From contig CAYUYJ010000008.1 in assembly GCA_964449325.1 (NCBI GenBank), positions 1 through 64,000 on the forward strand: 64,000 nucleotides of DNA, in the 5' to 3' direction. Origin of the DNA: RGIG3002 sp964449325 (lineage in GTDB: Bacteria; Bacillota; Clostridia; Lachnospirales; Lachnospiraceae). The notes under the pieces are model-generated. The model was given only the letters and a program-made list of their open reading frames with translations, did not search any database and was not told where the DNA came from. Shown in pieces: positions 7,688 through 16,035 of this stretch (its first letter is position 1; the number at the start of each line of letters is the position of its first letter). A program made the position numbers and the translations under genes.

Positions 7688-9268
7688 TTACTGTACCGGA
7701 ATTGCTGTAACCGGCATACCTTCCGCTATTCCTGCCGTTACAGAAGAAATAACCTGTTCACCTTCGCTCAGTCCTTCTTTAATTTCAATATAGGTATCGG
7801 AGGAAATTCCTGCTGTTACACTTTTCTTAACAACAATTCCGTTTTCTACCACATAGACAAAATCTCCATCCTTGTCCGCATTCACACATTCTACCGGAAG
7901 TACCGTAACCTGACTTACACTTTCTGTGTGAATCAATACTTTCGCTTCAATACCGAGATATATGTTTTCGTCCGGGTTTGCTATTTTTACTTCTGCCCCT
8001 ACAACCGGAGTTCCGGAGCTGTTCAAGGTTGCCATTTTATTAATTTTGGTAATTTCACCTTCATATTTATGTCCGGAAACAGTAATTTCCGCTTTCTGTC
8101 CAATCGCAATTTTCTCTAAATCATACTTGGTAACTGAGATATCTACCTTTACTTTATCACTGTTTGCCAAGGTCAGAAGCTTCGTTCCTTCTGCCACAGT
8201 AGAACCTTCTACTGCATCCATTTCCGTAATAATACCGTTAAATGCTGCTGTTACACCACCTGTTGCATAGGAATAATCTTTATCTGCTTCTGCTGCTGTC
8301 AGTTCAGCCATTTCGTGATTTGCTTCCAGCTCACTCTTCTGATATTCATTCATAACTCCGGATTCAGAAGATGCTTTCTGACTATCCATTTCTGTTTTGT
8401 ATTCCTGATAGCCTTTCAATTTATCCTGTTCATCACTGATTCTTTTTTCCAAATCTTTGATACGCTCGTCATTTTCCAACTGGCTAATCTGCTGCGAAAC
8501 TCTTTGTGCTGCAATATTATTATCTTCAATTGCCTCTCTTAAATGATCTGCTTCATTGTTATCACCGGCTTTTTCAGCTTCTGCTAAATCAGCCTGTAAC
8601 TGAATATTATAAACAGATATATTTGTCTGCGCTTCGCTATAATAAGCACTTAAATTACTCTTTAGTTCATCTAATTCATTCTGAAGCTGTTTAATATAAT
8701 TTTCTTCATCAGAAATCTGCTGTTCCAACACCGCAAGATTGGTTGTAGCCTCAGAAAATTTCCCCTGGTTTTCTGCAGCACGTTTTACGGAATTCTGGTA
8801 GTTTCCTTCATCCGCCTGTGCTTTTAACTGTGCCTGCATTTTAGCAAGTTCTGTACTTTCCTCTTCAAAAGCAAGAAGCTGCGTTCCGCTTTCTACCGCA
8901 TCTCCGGACTTCACATTAATAGTACCGATTGTACCGCTAATCTGGGAAAAGTATGTTTTTATCTCTTCACTTGTCACTGTACCGCTGGTACTTACAGTCT
9001 CATCAATATCTCCTTTTGTAACCTGCGTTGTATAAACCGGCATTGCGGTATTCTTTGCAAAAACAGAATTAACAACAAAAAACAACACTAATACACCCGC
9101 TATGGAACCGATAATGATTCTGCGTTTTTTCTTTTTACTCATTTTCGGTTTTTCGGCACGTGCCAGCTTCTTTTCTTCTTTTTTGGCTTTTCTTTCCTGC
9201 GCCTTCTGCGCTTTTATTTCTGCCTTATCCTTTTTCATGATTTCTGTTTCACTTAATTTTTCTGCCAT
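7688..9268 (-). CDS. HlyD/MacA-type periplasmic adaptor homologue of the ABC exporter
   Basis: A 526-residue membrane-fusion-type protein. A lysine-rich cytoplasmic tail (1-49) is followed by one membrane anchor (about 50-70). The first half of a lipoyl/barrel-sandwich domain comes next (TSGTVTSEEIKTYF). A long coiled coil of about residues 135-310 is rich in Glu, Gln and Lys. The second lipoyl half and beta-barrel follow (KVDISVTKYDLEKI, EITVSGHKYEGEITKI), then a membrane-proximal domain (VLPVECVNADKDG). It would link to the permease on the outer face of the membrane. The long coiled coil is notable in a monoderm that has no outer-membrane channel to reach. Confidence 0.9.
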   Translation of the reverse strand: MAEKLSETEIMKKDKAEIKAQKAQERKAKKEEKKLARAEKPKMSKKKKRRIIIGSIAGVLVLFFVVNSVFAKNTAMPVYTTQVTKGDIDETVSTSGTVTSEEIKTYFSQISGTIGTINVKSGDAVESGTQLLAFEEESTELAKMQAQLKAQADEGNYQNSVKRAAENQGKFSEATTNLAVLEQQISDEENYIKQLQNELDELKSNLSAYYSEAQTNISVYNIQLQADLAEAEKAGDNNEADHLREAIEDNNIAAQRVSQQISQLENDERIKDLEKRISDEQDKLKGYQEYKTEMDSQKASSESGVMNEYQKSELEANHEMAELTAAEADKDYSYATGGVTAAFNGIITEMDAVEGSTVAEGTKLLTLANSDKVKVDISVTKYDLEKIAIGQKAEITVSGHKYEGEITKINKMATLNSSGTPVVGAEVKIANPDENIYLGIEAKVLIHTESVSQVTVLPVECVNADKDGDFVYVVENGIVVKKSVTAGISSDTYIEIKEGLSEGEQVISSVTAGIAEGMPVTAIPVQ

Positions 9269-9283
9269 TTTACTCTCCTCACC

Positions 9284-9970
9284 CTATTGTCTGGAAGAAT
9301 CCGATTCAACCCTTCCGTCTTTTATTTTAATTACTCTGTCTGCCTGTGCAGCTATTTCATTATCATGCGTAATCAAAATTACTGTTCTGCCTTCCGCATG
9401 TAAATCCCTTAAAATCCCCATAATTTCTTTGGTGGAATTGGAATCCAGATTTCCTGTAGGCTCATCCGCTAAAATAATCGGCGGTGCCTGTGCTATTGCC
9501 CTTGCTATAGCGACCCTCTGTTGCTGACCTCCGGACATCTCTGCCGGTTTATGATTCATTCGGTGTGCAAGCCCAACCTTTTGTAAGGCTCTTTCCGACA
9601 GTTCATCCCGTTCCTTCTTGGCTACTCCCCGATAAATTAAAGGTAATTCCACATTTTCCATTGCTGTCAGATTCTGTATCAGATTAAATCCCTGGAAAAT
9701 GAACCCGATTTCCCGATTACGGATATCCGATAGTTCATCATCCGAAAGACTGGAAACATCCTGTCCGTGTAATATGTATGTTCCGCTGGTAGGTACATCC
9801 AGACACCCCAGCATATTCATCAGTGTGGATTTTCCGGAACCGGACTGCCCGATAATTGCCACAAACTCATTTTCATTAATTTCCAAACTCACATGATCCA
9901 AAGCGCGTACTTCGTTTTCCCCGGGATTGTATATCTTACATATGTCTTGAATTTCAACTAAACTCTCCAT
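9284..9970 (-). CDS. ABC exporter ATP-binding protein (MacB/LolD type)
   Basis: A 228-residue ATPase with Walker A GQSGSGKS at 41-48, Q-loop FQGFNL near 93, signature MSGGQQQR at 145-152, Walker B ILADEP at 166-171 and the H-loop THD at 201-203. The TGNLDS segment is typical of MacB/LolD ATPases. The start at 9970 was chosen because AGGAAG precedes it; the frame is open to 10042 but that stretch contains the promoter and operator. It is the first gene of a three-gene operon with 15- and 12-nt gaps. Confidence 0.94.
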   Translation of the reverse strand: MESLVEIQDICKIYNPGENEVRALDHVSLEINENEFVAIIGQSGSGKSTLMNMLGCLDVPTSGTYILHGQDVSSLSDDELSDIRNREIGFIFQGFNLIQNLTAMENVELPLIYRGVAKKERDELSERALQKVGLAHRMNHKPAEMSGGQQQRVAIARAIAQAPPIILADEPTGNLDSNSTKEIMGILRDLHAEGRTVILITHDNEIAAQADRVIKIKDGRVESDSSRQ

Positions 9971-10020
9971 TATCTTCCTTTCTCCCCTTCTTTTCAGACA
10001 TGTTATTCCTCTCCGTATAT

Positions 10021-10067
10021 TTGTATTATTCATATAATACAATAAGACATTGCTTTTTATTTGTCAA
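10021..10067 (-). promoter_or_regulatory. Exporter promoter with overlapping inverted-repeat operator
   Basis: On the minus strand the -35 is TTGACA (10062-10067) and the -10 is TATTGT (10039-10044), with 17-bp spacing. A perfect 9-bp inverted repeat, TTGTATTAT-N4-ATAATACAA (10021-10042), overlaps the -10 and the start region. A dimeric repressor bound there would block the promoter. No candidate repressor gene is adjacent. Confidence 0.6.
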
Positions 10068-10145
10068 CTACTTATTCATCGCCAACCCTTTTTTGCAAAC
10101 CTAAATTACAGTATAAATGCTAACTCTATATATTTTCACATATCT

Positions 10146-10226
10146 TTCTTAAGTTTTTCTTAAAATAATGTAATATTTTAGCTAATTATGAAAAATTATC
10201 AGGATGTACGCAAAACCAAATCATAA
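10146..10226 (+). promoter_or_regulatory. TTCTTAA direct-repeat box and possible small transcript
   Basis: In the gene-free stretch 9971-10306 there is a plus-strand direct repeat TTCTTAA-N4-TTCTTAA (10146-10163), spaced 11 bp as for OmpR/PhoB-family regulators. After 7 bp it is followed by a -10-like TAATAT (10171-10176). A 12-codon open frame with no ribosome binding site begins at 10188 and ends at 10226, just before a terminator. The unit could be a regulated short RNA or the remnant of a lost gene. The rest of the stretch is AT-rich with nothing else recognisable. Confidence 0.35.
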
Positions 10227-10239
10227 CCCAATCCAAAAA

Positions 10240-10287
10240 CAAGGTGTAAAGTCTATTGAATGTTCAAGACCTCACACCTTGTTTTTT
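10240..10287. terminator. Bidirectional Rho-independent terminator
   Basis: The arms CAAGGTGT...AGTCT and AGAC...ACACCTTG form a stem followed on the plus strand by six T and flanked on the minus strand by five T. It ends the minus-strand riboflavin transporter gene and could also end a short plus-strand transcript from the box at 10146. Confidence 0.75.
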
Positions 10288-10306
10288 ATGGGTGTCTTAG
10301 CAAAAA

Positions 10307-11068
10307 CTAAGCCCGGCTGTCCGCTTTCTTTTTGCCCGACATATCATTTTGTGCTTTCAGAATCGGACTAAGTTTTTTATAAACGAGCATCGTCGCAACA
10401 GAAACCGATGTACCCTTAATCAGATTCAACGGTGCCACCGCCATAATGACAAAAGAAGTAATATTAGTAATACGGGAATTGATATCCGTTCCCATCGCAA
10501 TCAGACCTTCCAGCGGTACTCCGTAAAGCTGCGAAAACTTTGGCAGCAAATACACTGCGTTGAATGCTGTTCCGAAAACCGTCATGATAAGCGTTCCGGT
10601 AATACAGCCGGCAAGTGCCGTTTTCTTAGTCTTTTTGAATAAATAAACCAAAGACGCAGGTAAAATAAAGCTGCATCCCACTACAAAGTTTGCCAGTTCT
10701 CCGACAAAAGCGGTGTCTGTGGATTTAAATAACAATTTTAAAAGGATTTTGCAAAATTCAATCATCACGCCTGCAACCGGACCAAACGCAAAGGTTCCGA
10801 TTAGAGCCGGGAGTTCACTGAAATCCAACCTATAAAAATCCGGCGCAAAGGGCATGGGAAATTCAAACAGCATCAAAACAGAGGCAATTGCCGAAAACAT
10901 TCCAATCATGGCAATCTTCTTCGTACTTAAAATACGCTCCTTCTCTCCTGCTTTCTTTTTTGCAATTTTTTCAGCGATATAGGCAACGGCAAAAATTGCA
11001 GCAACCACTGCCAAAAACTCCAACAAAAAAACCACATTTTCCGTAATATTTTTCCATAAACCATTCAT
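10307..11068 (-). CDS. ribU: Riboflavin ECF transporter S component (RibU type)
   Basis: The 253-residue membrane protein is a substrate-binding S component that would work with the shared EcfAA'T module encoded elsewhere. The RibU hallmark FAPDFYRLDFSELPALIGTF is at about residues 74-93, followed by GPVAGVMIEFCKILLKLLF. It has about six membrane segments plus an extra N-terminal helix and charged linker (residues 1-45), which makes it longer than the roughly 190-residue core. No FMN riboswitch is visible in the 83 nt upstream, so control by flavin is not evident. Riboflavin as substrate follows from the motif. Confidence 0.87.
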   Translation of the reverse strand: MNGLWKNITENVVFLLEFLAVVAAIFAVAYIAEKIAKKKAGEKERILSTKKIAMIGMFSAIASVLMLFEFPMPFAPDFYRLDFSELPALIGTFAFGPVAGVMIEFCKILLKLLFKSTDTAFVGELANFVVGCSFILPASLVYLFKKTKKTALAGCITGTLIMTVFGTAFNAVYLLPKFSQLYGVPLEGLIAMGTDINSRITNITSFVIMAVAPLNLIKGTSVSVATMLVYKKLSPILKAQNDMSGKKKADSRA

Positions 11069-11151
11069 AATACATTTCTCCTGTCAAGAGTTTTCTTCCA
11101 TTATTCTTCCATTGATTTTTAATCACTTTTTTCGTCTTCGCTATACGACCT

Positions 11152-13512
11152 TTATGGTTTTATCTTCATGGTAAGTGCAATCCGCTTTTTCGGCACATCC
11201 ACGGAAAGTACCTGTACATCTACTATGTCCCCTACGCTGACTGCCTCCAATGGATGTTTAATGAAACGGTTTGTAATTTCCGAAATATGAACCAGACCGT
11301 CCTGATGCACACCGATATCCACAAAAATACCGAAATCAATCACGTTACGCACGGTTCCCTTTAATACCATCCCCGGTTTTAAATCCTTCATATCCAGTAC
11401 ATCGCTTCGTAAAATCGGTGCCGGCATATCATCCCGGGGGTCTCTTGCCGGTTTTTCCAATTCCTTCAAAATATCTGTCAGCGTCATTTCTCCGATACCA
11501 AGTTCTTCTGCAAGCTTCTTCTTATCCTTTACTTTACGCTCCAGATTACCGATGCGGTCGGTGTCTTTTTCCATAACCGCAGTTGCCGCAGTATTTTCCT
11601 TTCCTGCACCTTCGTCTAAGGAAACGGTTCCCAATGCTGCTGCCAGTGCTTTTCCCATAGCAGTATTGGTATTTCTTACTACGACCTGTTTCTGTTTTTT
11701 CACCGGCTTTTCTTTTGCCTTGTTTTCGGCTTTTTTACCGGCAGTTTTTTCACTTGCAGCCTTTTTCTGTGCCGCTTTTACATCCTCCATAGTAAGCCCA
11801 AGCTTATCCAAAAGCCTCTCTGCCGCTTCGTAGGATTCCGGATGTACACTGGTAGCATCCAACGGATTTTCTCCATCCGTAATACGCATAAATCCGGCAC
11901 ACTGTTCATAGGCTTTCGGCCCTAATTTGGGCACTTTCAAAAGCTGCTTTCTGTTTACGAATCTACCGTTTGTTTCCCGATAATCTACGATATTTTTGGC
12001 AATTACCTTAGAAATACCGGAAATGTATTCAAGCAGGGATGCGGAAGCGGTATTCAGGTCTACACCGACTTTATTTACGCTGTCTTCTACTACACCGTTT
12101 AAGGCATCACTTAACTTTTTCTGGTTCATATCGTGCTGATACTGACCAACACCAATGGATTTCGGGTCGATTTTTACAAGCTCGGCAAGCGGGTCCTGTA
12201 ATCTTCTTGCAATGGAAGCAGCACTTCTCTGCCCCACATCAAAATTAGGAAATTCTTCTGTTGCCAGTTTGCTTGCGGAATAAACGGATGCACCCGCTTC
12301 ATTGACAATCACATACTGTACCGGAGTATCCAATTCTTTTAAGAGTTCTACAATAACCTGCTCGGATTCTCTGGAAGCCGTTCCGTTTCCGACCGAAATC
12401 AGGGAAACATTATATTTTTTAATCAGTTTCTTTAATTCCGCTTTGGATTCTTCCACCTTGTTCTGCGGAGCGGTAGGATAAATCACCTTGGTATCCAGCA
12501 CCTTTCCGGTAGCATCTACTACAGCAAGCTTACATCCGGTACGGAATGCCGGGTCCCAGCCAAGTACTACCTTTCCGGCAATTGGCGGCTGCAGCAACAG
12601 CTGCTCTAAATTTTTTCCGAATACGGAAATTGCACCATCTTCCGCTTTTTCGGTTAAATCATTACGGATTTCTCTTTCAATGGCAGGAGCAATCAGACGG
12701 TTATAACTGTCTTCAATGACTTCTTTTAAAACCGGTGTAGTGTTAGGATTTTCTTTGGTAATCACCTTTTTGGAAAGGTATTGCAAAATGCGTTCTTCCG
12801 GTGCCTCCACCTTAACCGTCAATATTTTTTCCTTTTCGCCGCGGTTTAAAGCAAGCGTACGGTGTCCGGCTACCTTTTTAATCGGTTCTTCATAATTATA
12901 GTACATTTCATAAACACTCTCTGCCTTTTCATCCTTGGCACTGCTTATGATTTTTCCCTCTTCCACAGTGATGTTTCTGATATAAATACGATAGTCAGCC
13001 TCATCGGAAATACTTTCCGCAATAATGTCTTTTGCTCCCTGTAAGGCCTCCTCTGCACTTTTTACTTCCTTTTCTTCTGATATGTATTCTGCGGCTTTTT
13101 CCAGAACAGGCTTGTCTGTTTCCTGTGCCAGAAGGAATTCGGCAAGAGGCTCTAACCCCTTTTCCTTTGCCACACTTGCCCGTGTTTTCCTCTTCGGACG
13201 ATACGGACGATACAAATCCTCTACTACTACAAGGGTTTCCGCCGCAAGAATTTTCTCTTTCAATTCTTCGGTGAGTTTGCCCTGTTCTTCTATACTTCCA
13301 AGCACCTGCTCCTTCTTTTCCTCCAGATTTCGAAGATAGGTCAGCCTTTCAAATAAGTTACGGAGCACCTCATCATTCAGAGCCCCGGTTGCCTCCTTCC
13401 GGTATCTGGAAATAAAAGGAATCGTGTTTCCTTCATCAATCAATTTTACGGCAGCTTCCACCTGCCACTTTTCTACCTGCAATTCTTCTTTCAGCTTTAA
13501 AATAATATCCAT
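11152..13512 (-). CDS. tex: Tex-family S1 RNA-binding transcription accessory protein
   Basis: The 786-residue protein has the Tex order: N-terminal helical domain, YqgF-like RNase H fold (VVLGWDPAFRTGCKLAVVDA at about 320-340), helix-hairpin-helix region (LNTASASLLEYISGISK at about 490-507) and a C-terminal S1 domain (about 707-782, GMVLKGTVRNVIDFGIFVDIG). Tex binds nucleic acid and influences transcription and RNA turnover. An Ala/Lys-rich low-complexity insert at about 575-650, just before the S1 linker, makes it longer than common Tex proteins. The start at 13512 follows GAGG; six upstream codons in frame lack a ribosome site. It is probably monocistronic with its own promoter. Confidence 0.92.
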   Translation of the reverse strand: MDIILKLKEELQVEKWQVEAAVKLIDEGNTIPFISRYRKEATGALNDEVLRNLFERLTYLRNLEEKKEQVLGSIEEQGKLTEELKEKILAAETLVVVEDLYRPYRPKRKTRASVAKEKGLEPLAEFLLAQETDKPVLEKAAEYISEEKEVKSAEEALQGAKDIIAESISDEADYRIYIRNITVEEGKIISSAKDEKAESVYEMYYNYEEPIKKVAGHRTLALNRGEKEKILTVKVEAPEERILQYLSKKVITKENPNTTPVLKEVIEDSYNRLIAPAIEREIRNDLTEKAEDGAISVFGKNLEQLLLQPPIAGKVVLGWDPAFRTGCKLAVVDATGKVLDTKVIYPTAPQNKVEESKAELKKLIKKYNVSLISVGNGTASRESEQVIVELLKELDTPVQYVIVNEAGASVYSASKLATEEFPNFDVGQRSAASIARRLQDPLAELVKIDPKSIGVGQYQHDMNQKKLSDALNGVVEDSVNKVGVDLNTASASLLEYISGISKVIAKNIVDYRETNGRFVNRKQLLKVPKLGPKAYEQCAGFMRITDGENPLDATSVHPESYEAAERLLDKLGLTMEDVKAAQKKAASEKTAGKKAENKAKEKPVKKQKQVVVRNTNTAMGKALAAALGTVSLDEGAGKENTAATAVMEKDTDRIGNLERKVKDKKKLAEELGIGEMTLTDILKELEKPARDPRDDMPAPILRSDVLDMKDLKPGMVLKGTVRNVIDFGIFVDIGVHQDGLVHISEITNRFIKHPLEAVSVGDIVDVQVLSVDVPKKRIALTMKIKP

Positions 13513-13561
13513 TCTGTCCTCTTTCCGCACGGTACCGCCGTGCTTGCATACTGCTGTACTT

Positions 13562-13591
13562 ATTATAGTAGAAACTCCGTATGCATTTCAA
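13562..13591 (-). promoter_or_regulatory. tex promoter
   Basis: The minus strand shows TTGAAA (13586-13591), an 18-bp spacer and a perfect TATAAT (13562-13567). A short hairpin, GCACGG-N5-CCGTGC (13527-13543), lies in the untranslated leader between this promoter and the tex start. Confidence 0.55.
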
Positions 13592-13668
13592 GAAAGATTT
13601 GTATTATCTTCACAAAAGTGTTAGAATCGTTGTAGATTTTGTTGCCTTTCAGGCAGAGAGGAGTAACT

Positions 13669-14109
13669 ATGGATTATAACAATCAAAATGATCAACAAGA
13701 TGGAAATCCTTACGGCACACCTCAGCAGATGCCACCGAATTCTTATTATAAACCACGACGACCCTCAAACGGTCTTGTAACTGCTGCTTTTGCTCTTGGT
13801 ATTGCAGCAATCGTCTCTGCTGTTATGATGACTGTCTATTTTCCATTTATTTTGGGAGGAATCAGCATTGTACTTGCACTACTTTCCAAAGGGTATGAAA
13901 AGAAAATGGCAGGACCTGCAAAAATAGGAATTGTCTGCTCTATTGTAGGACTCATTCTGGATATTTTTATTGTAGGCGGTTCCACCTATTTTGTATTTAC
14001 AAACGAAGCAGCATACAACCAGTTTAACAGTATGTATGAATCTATTTACGGTGAATCTTTTTCAGATATGTATAAAGAAATAACCGGAGAAGAGTTCTAT
14101 TTTGATTAG
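13669..14109 (+). CDS. DUF4190-like small membrane protein
   Basis: A 146-residue protein. The hydrophilic Asn/Gln/Pro/Tyr-rich N-terminus (residues 1-35) is followed by paired membrane helices (about 38-70) with a short charged hairpin (LSKGYEKKMAGPAKIG) between the helices of a repeated unit, then a third helix and an acidic C-terminal tail. This arrangement resembles DUF4190-type proteins of unknown role. The start at 13669 has GAGAGGAG eight bases upstream, better than the ATG 30 nt earlier. The following gene also encodes a membrane protein and begins 38 nt later, after a small hairpin (14119-14133). Confidence 0.7.
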   Translation: MDYNNQNDQQDGNPYGTPQQMPPNSYYKPRRPSNGLVTAAFALGIAAIVSAVMMTVYFPFILGGISIVLALLSKGYEKKMAGPAKIGIVCSIVGLILDIFIVGGSTYFVFTNEAAYNQFNSMYESIYGESFSDMYKEITGEEFYFD

Positions 14110-14147
14110 AATTTACCCGTGCATTCCATGCACAGATTGGAGTTACT

Positions 14148-14870
14148 ATGAACAATTATAAATCCTCTTCCCAACTGAAAGCATTGGCTAAAGGTCAGTT
14201 ATTGGGAAAATACTCTACCGTTATCGGTGCATTGCTGTTGATGGTTGTCCTAATGCTTATTCCTAATTTGATTATCGTAAGGCTCGTGGATACTACCACT
14301 ATCTTCGGCATCATCATAAACCTGTTAATCACTTTTATTCTTGGGCTTTTTTCGGGAATACTGGCTGTGGGAAATACTTACATTTATTTGAATATTATCT
14401 GTAATCGCCCCTGCAAAGCCTCCGATATTTTTTATGGTTTTAAACATTATCCCGATAAAGCTCTTTTGCTGACACTTGTGGTTTCCGGACTTTCTACCGT
14501 ATGCATGATACCTGCCTATATTTTTACTTATATAGGAACCTATACCTATGACATAGTATTTGTACTCCCTGTCTGTATCCTGCTGATTATCGGAAGTATC
14601 GCTTCCGTGTATATCTCACTTGTATTTTCGCAAGTGTATTTCCTGCTTTTGGATTTTCCACATTATTCCGTAAAGCAATTGCTATCTCTCAGTACAAAAA
14701 TCATGAAAGGGCATAAAGGACGATTGTTTTATATTACCATCAGCTTTCTTCCGCTTTATTTACTCGGTATTCTCTCCTGCGGTTTTGCTCTTCTTTGGAT
14801 TGAACCTTATGTAAATGCCACCATGGCAAATTTCTATATGGACTTAATGAAAAACAGGCAGTCATCATAG
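14148..14870 (+). CDS. DUF975-like integral membrane protein
   Basis: A 240-residue protein with about five or six membrane segments. Its N-terminus SSQLKALAKGQLLGKYSTVIGALLL is typical of the DUF975 type: a lysine-containing start followed by a helix. Internally FYGFKHYPDKALLLTLVV fits the same family. DUF975 proteins have no assigned biochemical role. GGAG precedes the ATG. The 3' end of the frame lies within the terminator stem, so the stop codon is in the terminator loop. It probably shares a transcript with the preceding DUF4190-like gene. Confidence 0.7.
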   Translation: MNNYKSSSQLKALAKGQLLGKYSTVIGALLLMVVLMLIPNLIIVRLVDTTTIFGIIINLLITFILGLFSGILAVGNTYIYLNIICNRPCKASDIFYGFKHYPDKALLLTLVVSGLSTVCMIPAYIFTYIGTYTYDIVFVLPVCILLIIGSIASVYISLVFSQVYFLLLDFPHYSVKQLLSLSTKIMKGHKGRLFYITISFLPLYLLGILSCGFALLWIEPYVNATMANFYMDLMKNRQSS

Positions 14871-14886
14871 CTGCCTGTTTTTTCAT
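14851..14886. terminator. Bidirectional terminator between DUF975-like gene and prfB
   Basis: AACAGGCAG (14853-14861) and CTGCCTGTT (14871-14879) form a 9-bp stem flanked by A and T runs on both sides. It serves the convergent plus-strand DUF975-like gene and minus-strand prfB. The stop codon of the plus-strand gene lies in the loop. Confidence 0.85.
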
Positions 14887-14890
14887 CCGT

Positions 14891-16016
14891 TTATTCTTTA
14901 TTTTCTAAGTTGATATATTTCAGATACGCATTAATAAAGCTGTCTATTGCTCCGTCCATAACCGCATCCACATTTCCCGATTCCTCATTTGTGCGATGAT
15001 CCTTTACCATTGTGTAAGGCTGCATAACATAGGAACGAATCTGATTACCCCAACCGATTTCGGTTACTTCTCCGCGGATATCGGAAAGCTTTTCCGCATT
15101 TGCCTCTTTTTTCAAAAGATACAGCTTTGCCTTCAACATCTGCATTGCCTTGTCCTTGTTCTGGAACTGGGAACGTTCATTCTGGCACTGTACCACAACA
15201 CCGGTAGGCAAATGGGTAATTCGGATTGCCGAAGAAGTCTTATTAATATGCTGTCCACCGGCACCACTGCTTCGGTACGTATCAATCCTTAAATCACCGG
15301 GATCAATATCCACATCCAAATCCTCTTCAATATCCGGCATAACATCCAAAGATACAAAGGAGGTCTGGCGCTTGCCTTGTGCATTAAAAGGAGAAATCCG
15401 GACAAGGCGGTGTACCCCTTTTTCAGACTTGAGATAACCATATGCATTGGGTCCGTTTACCTGAAAGGTAACGGATTTGATACCGGCTTCATCTCCGTCA
15501 AGGTAATCCAGCACTTCAATACTGTAGCCCTTCCGCTCCGCCCACCTCGTATACATACGGTAAAGCATGGATGCCCAGTCACAGCTTTCGGTTCCTCCCG
15601 CGCCCGCATTCAACTTCAGAATTGCATTGCATTTATCATATTCATCGGATAAAAGTGTTCCGATACGAATGTCCTCCAGCGTGGTAATAAAAGCATCCAA
15701 TTCTTTCCGAATATCTTCTACCATTGCCGCCGCTTCTTCCGGTGACTCCTCATACCCCATTTCAATCAAAGTTTCTATGTCTTCATATTGGGTTGTTAAG
15801 GAATTGACCGTATCAACCGTATCTTTCAGATTTTTCAGTTCCTTCATCTTGACGTTGGCCTTATCGGCATCATCCCAGAAACCCGGAGCTTCCATCTCCA
15901 TTTCCAGTTCTTCTATCCTTTTTGACTTACCTGCTAAGTCAAAGTGAATCCCTCACTTCCGCTAATGGTGTCTCATAAGTTTGTAATTCTGTTTTCATCT
16001 GGTCTAATTCTACCAC
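14891..16016 (-). CDS. prfB: Peptide chain release factor 2, with programmed +1 frameshift
   Basis: RF2 recognises UGA and UAA stop codons. The main frame (349 residues after the shift) contains the GGQ loop (SGAGGQHINKTSSAIR) that triggers peptidyl-tRNA hydrolysis and the SPF-type recognition segment (RISPFNAQG). The first 25 codons lie in another frame and end in CTT TGA C at 15944-15938. Slipping past T15941 joins MVELDQMKTELQTYETPL and EVRDSL to DLAGKSKRIEELEMEMEAP, giving 374 residues, normal for RF2. The start is GTG at 16016 with AGGTG seven bases upstream. It lies 19 nt after secA. Confidence 0.95.
15938..15954 (-). other. RF2 autoregulatory frameshift site
   Basis: The minus strand reads GAGGG (15954-15950), five bases, CTT (15944-15942), TGA (15941-15939), C. 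This is the known RF2 slippage arrangement: a Shine-Dalgarno-like stimulator, a slippery CUU, and an in-frame UGA in poor context. When RF2 is scarce the ribosome shifts +1 and completes the protein. Confidence 0.93.
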
Positions 16017-16035
16017 TTAACGTCACCTACTTTCT

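Noticed and set aside
10288..11151. FMN riboswitch expected before a riboflavin transporter gene.
   Set aside because: Only 83 nt separate it from tex, and none of the conserved RFN-element segments are visible.
14891..16016. prfB could be read as a gene broken by an in-frame TGA.
   Set aside because: The stop lies exactly in the conserved RF2 slippage site and both frames join into a normal RF2, so it is a programmed frameshift and not a pseudogene.
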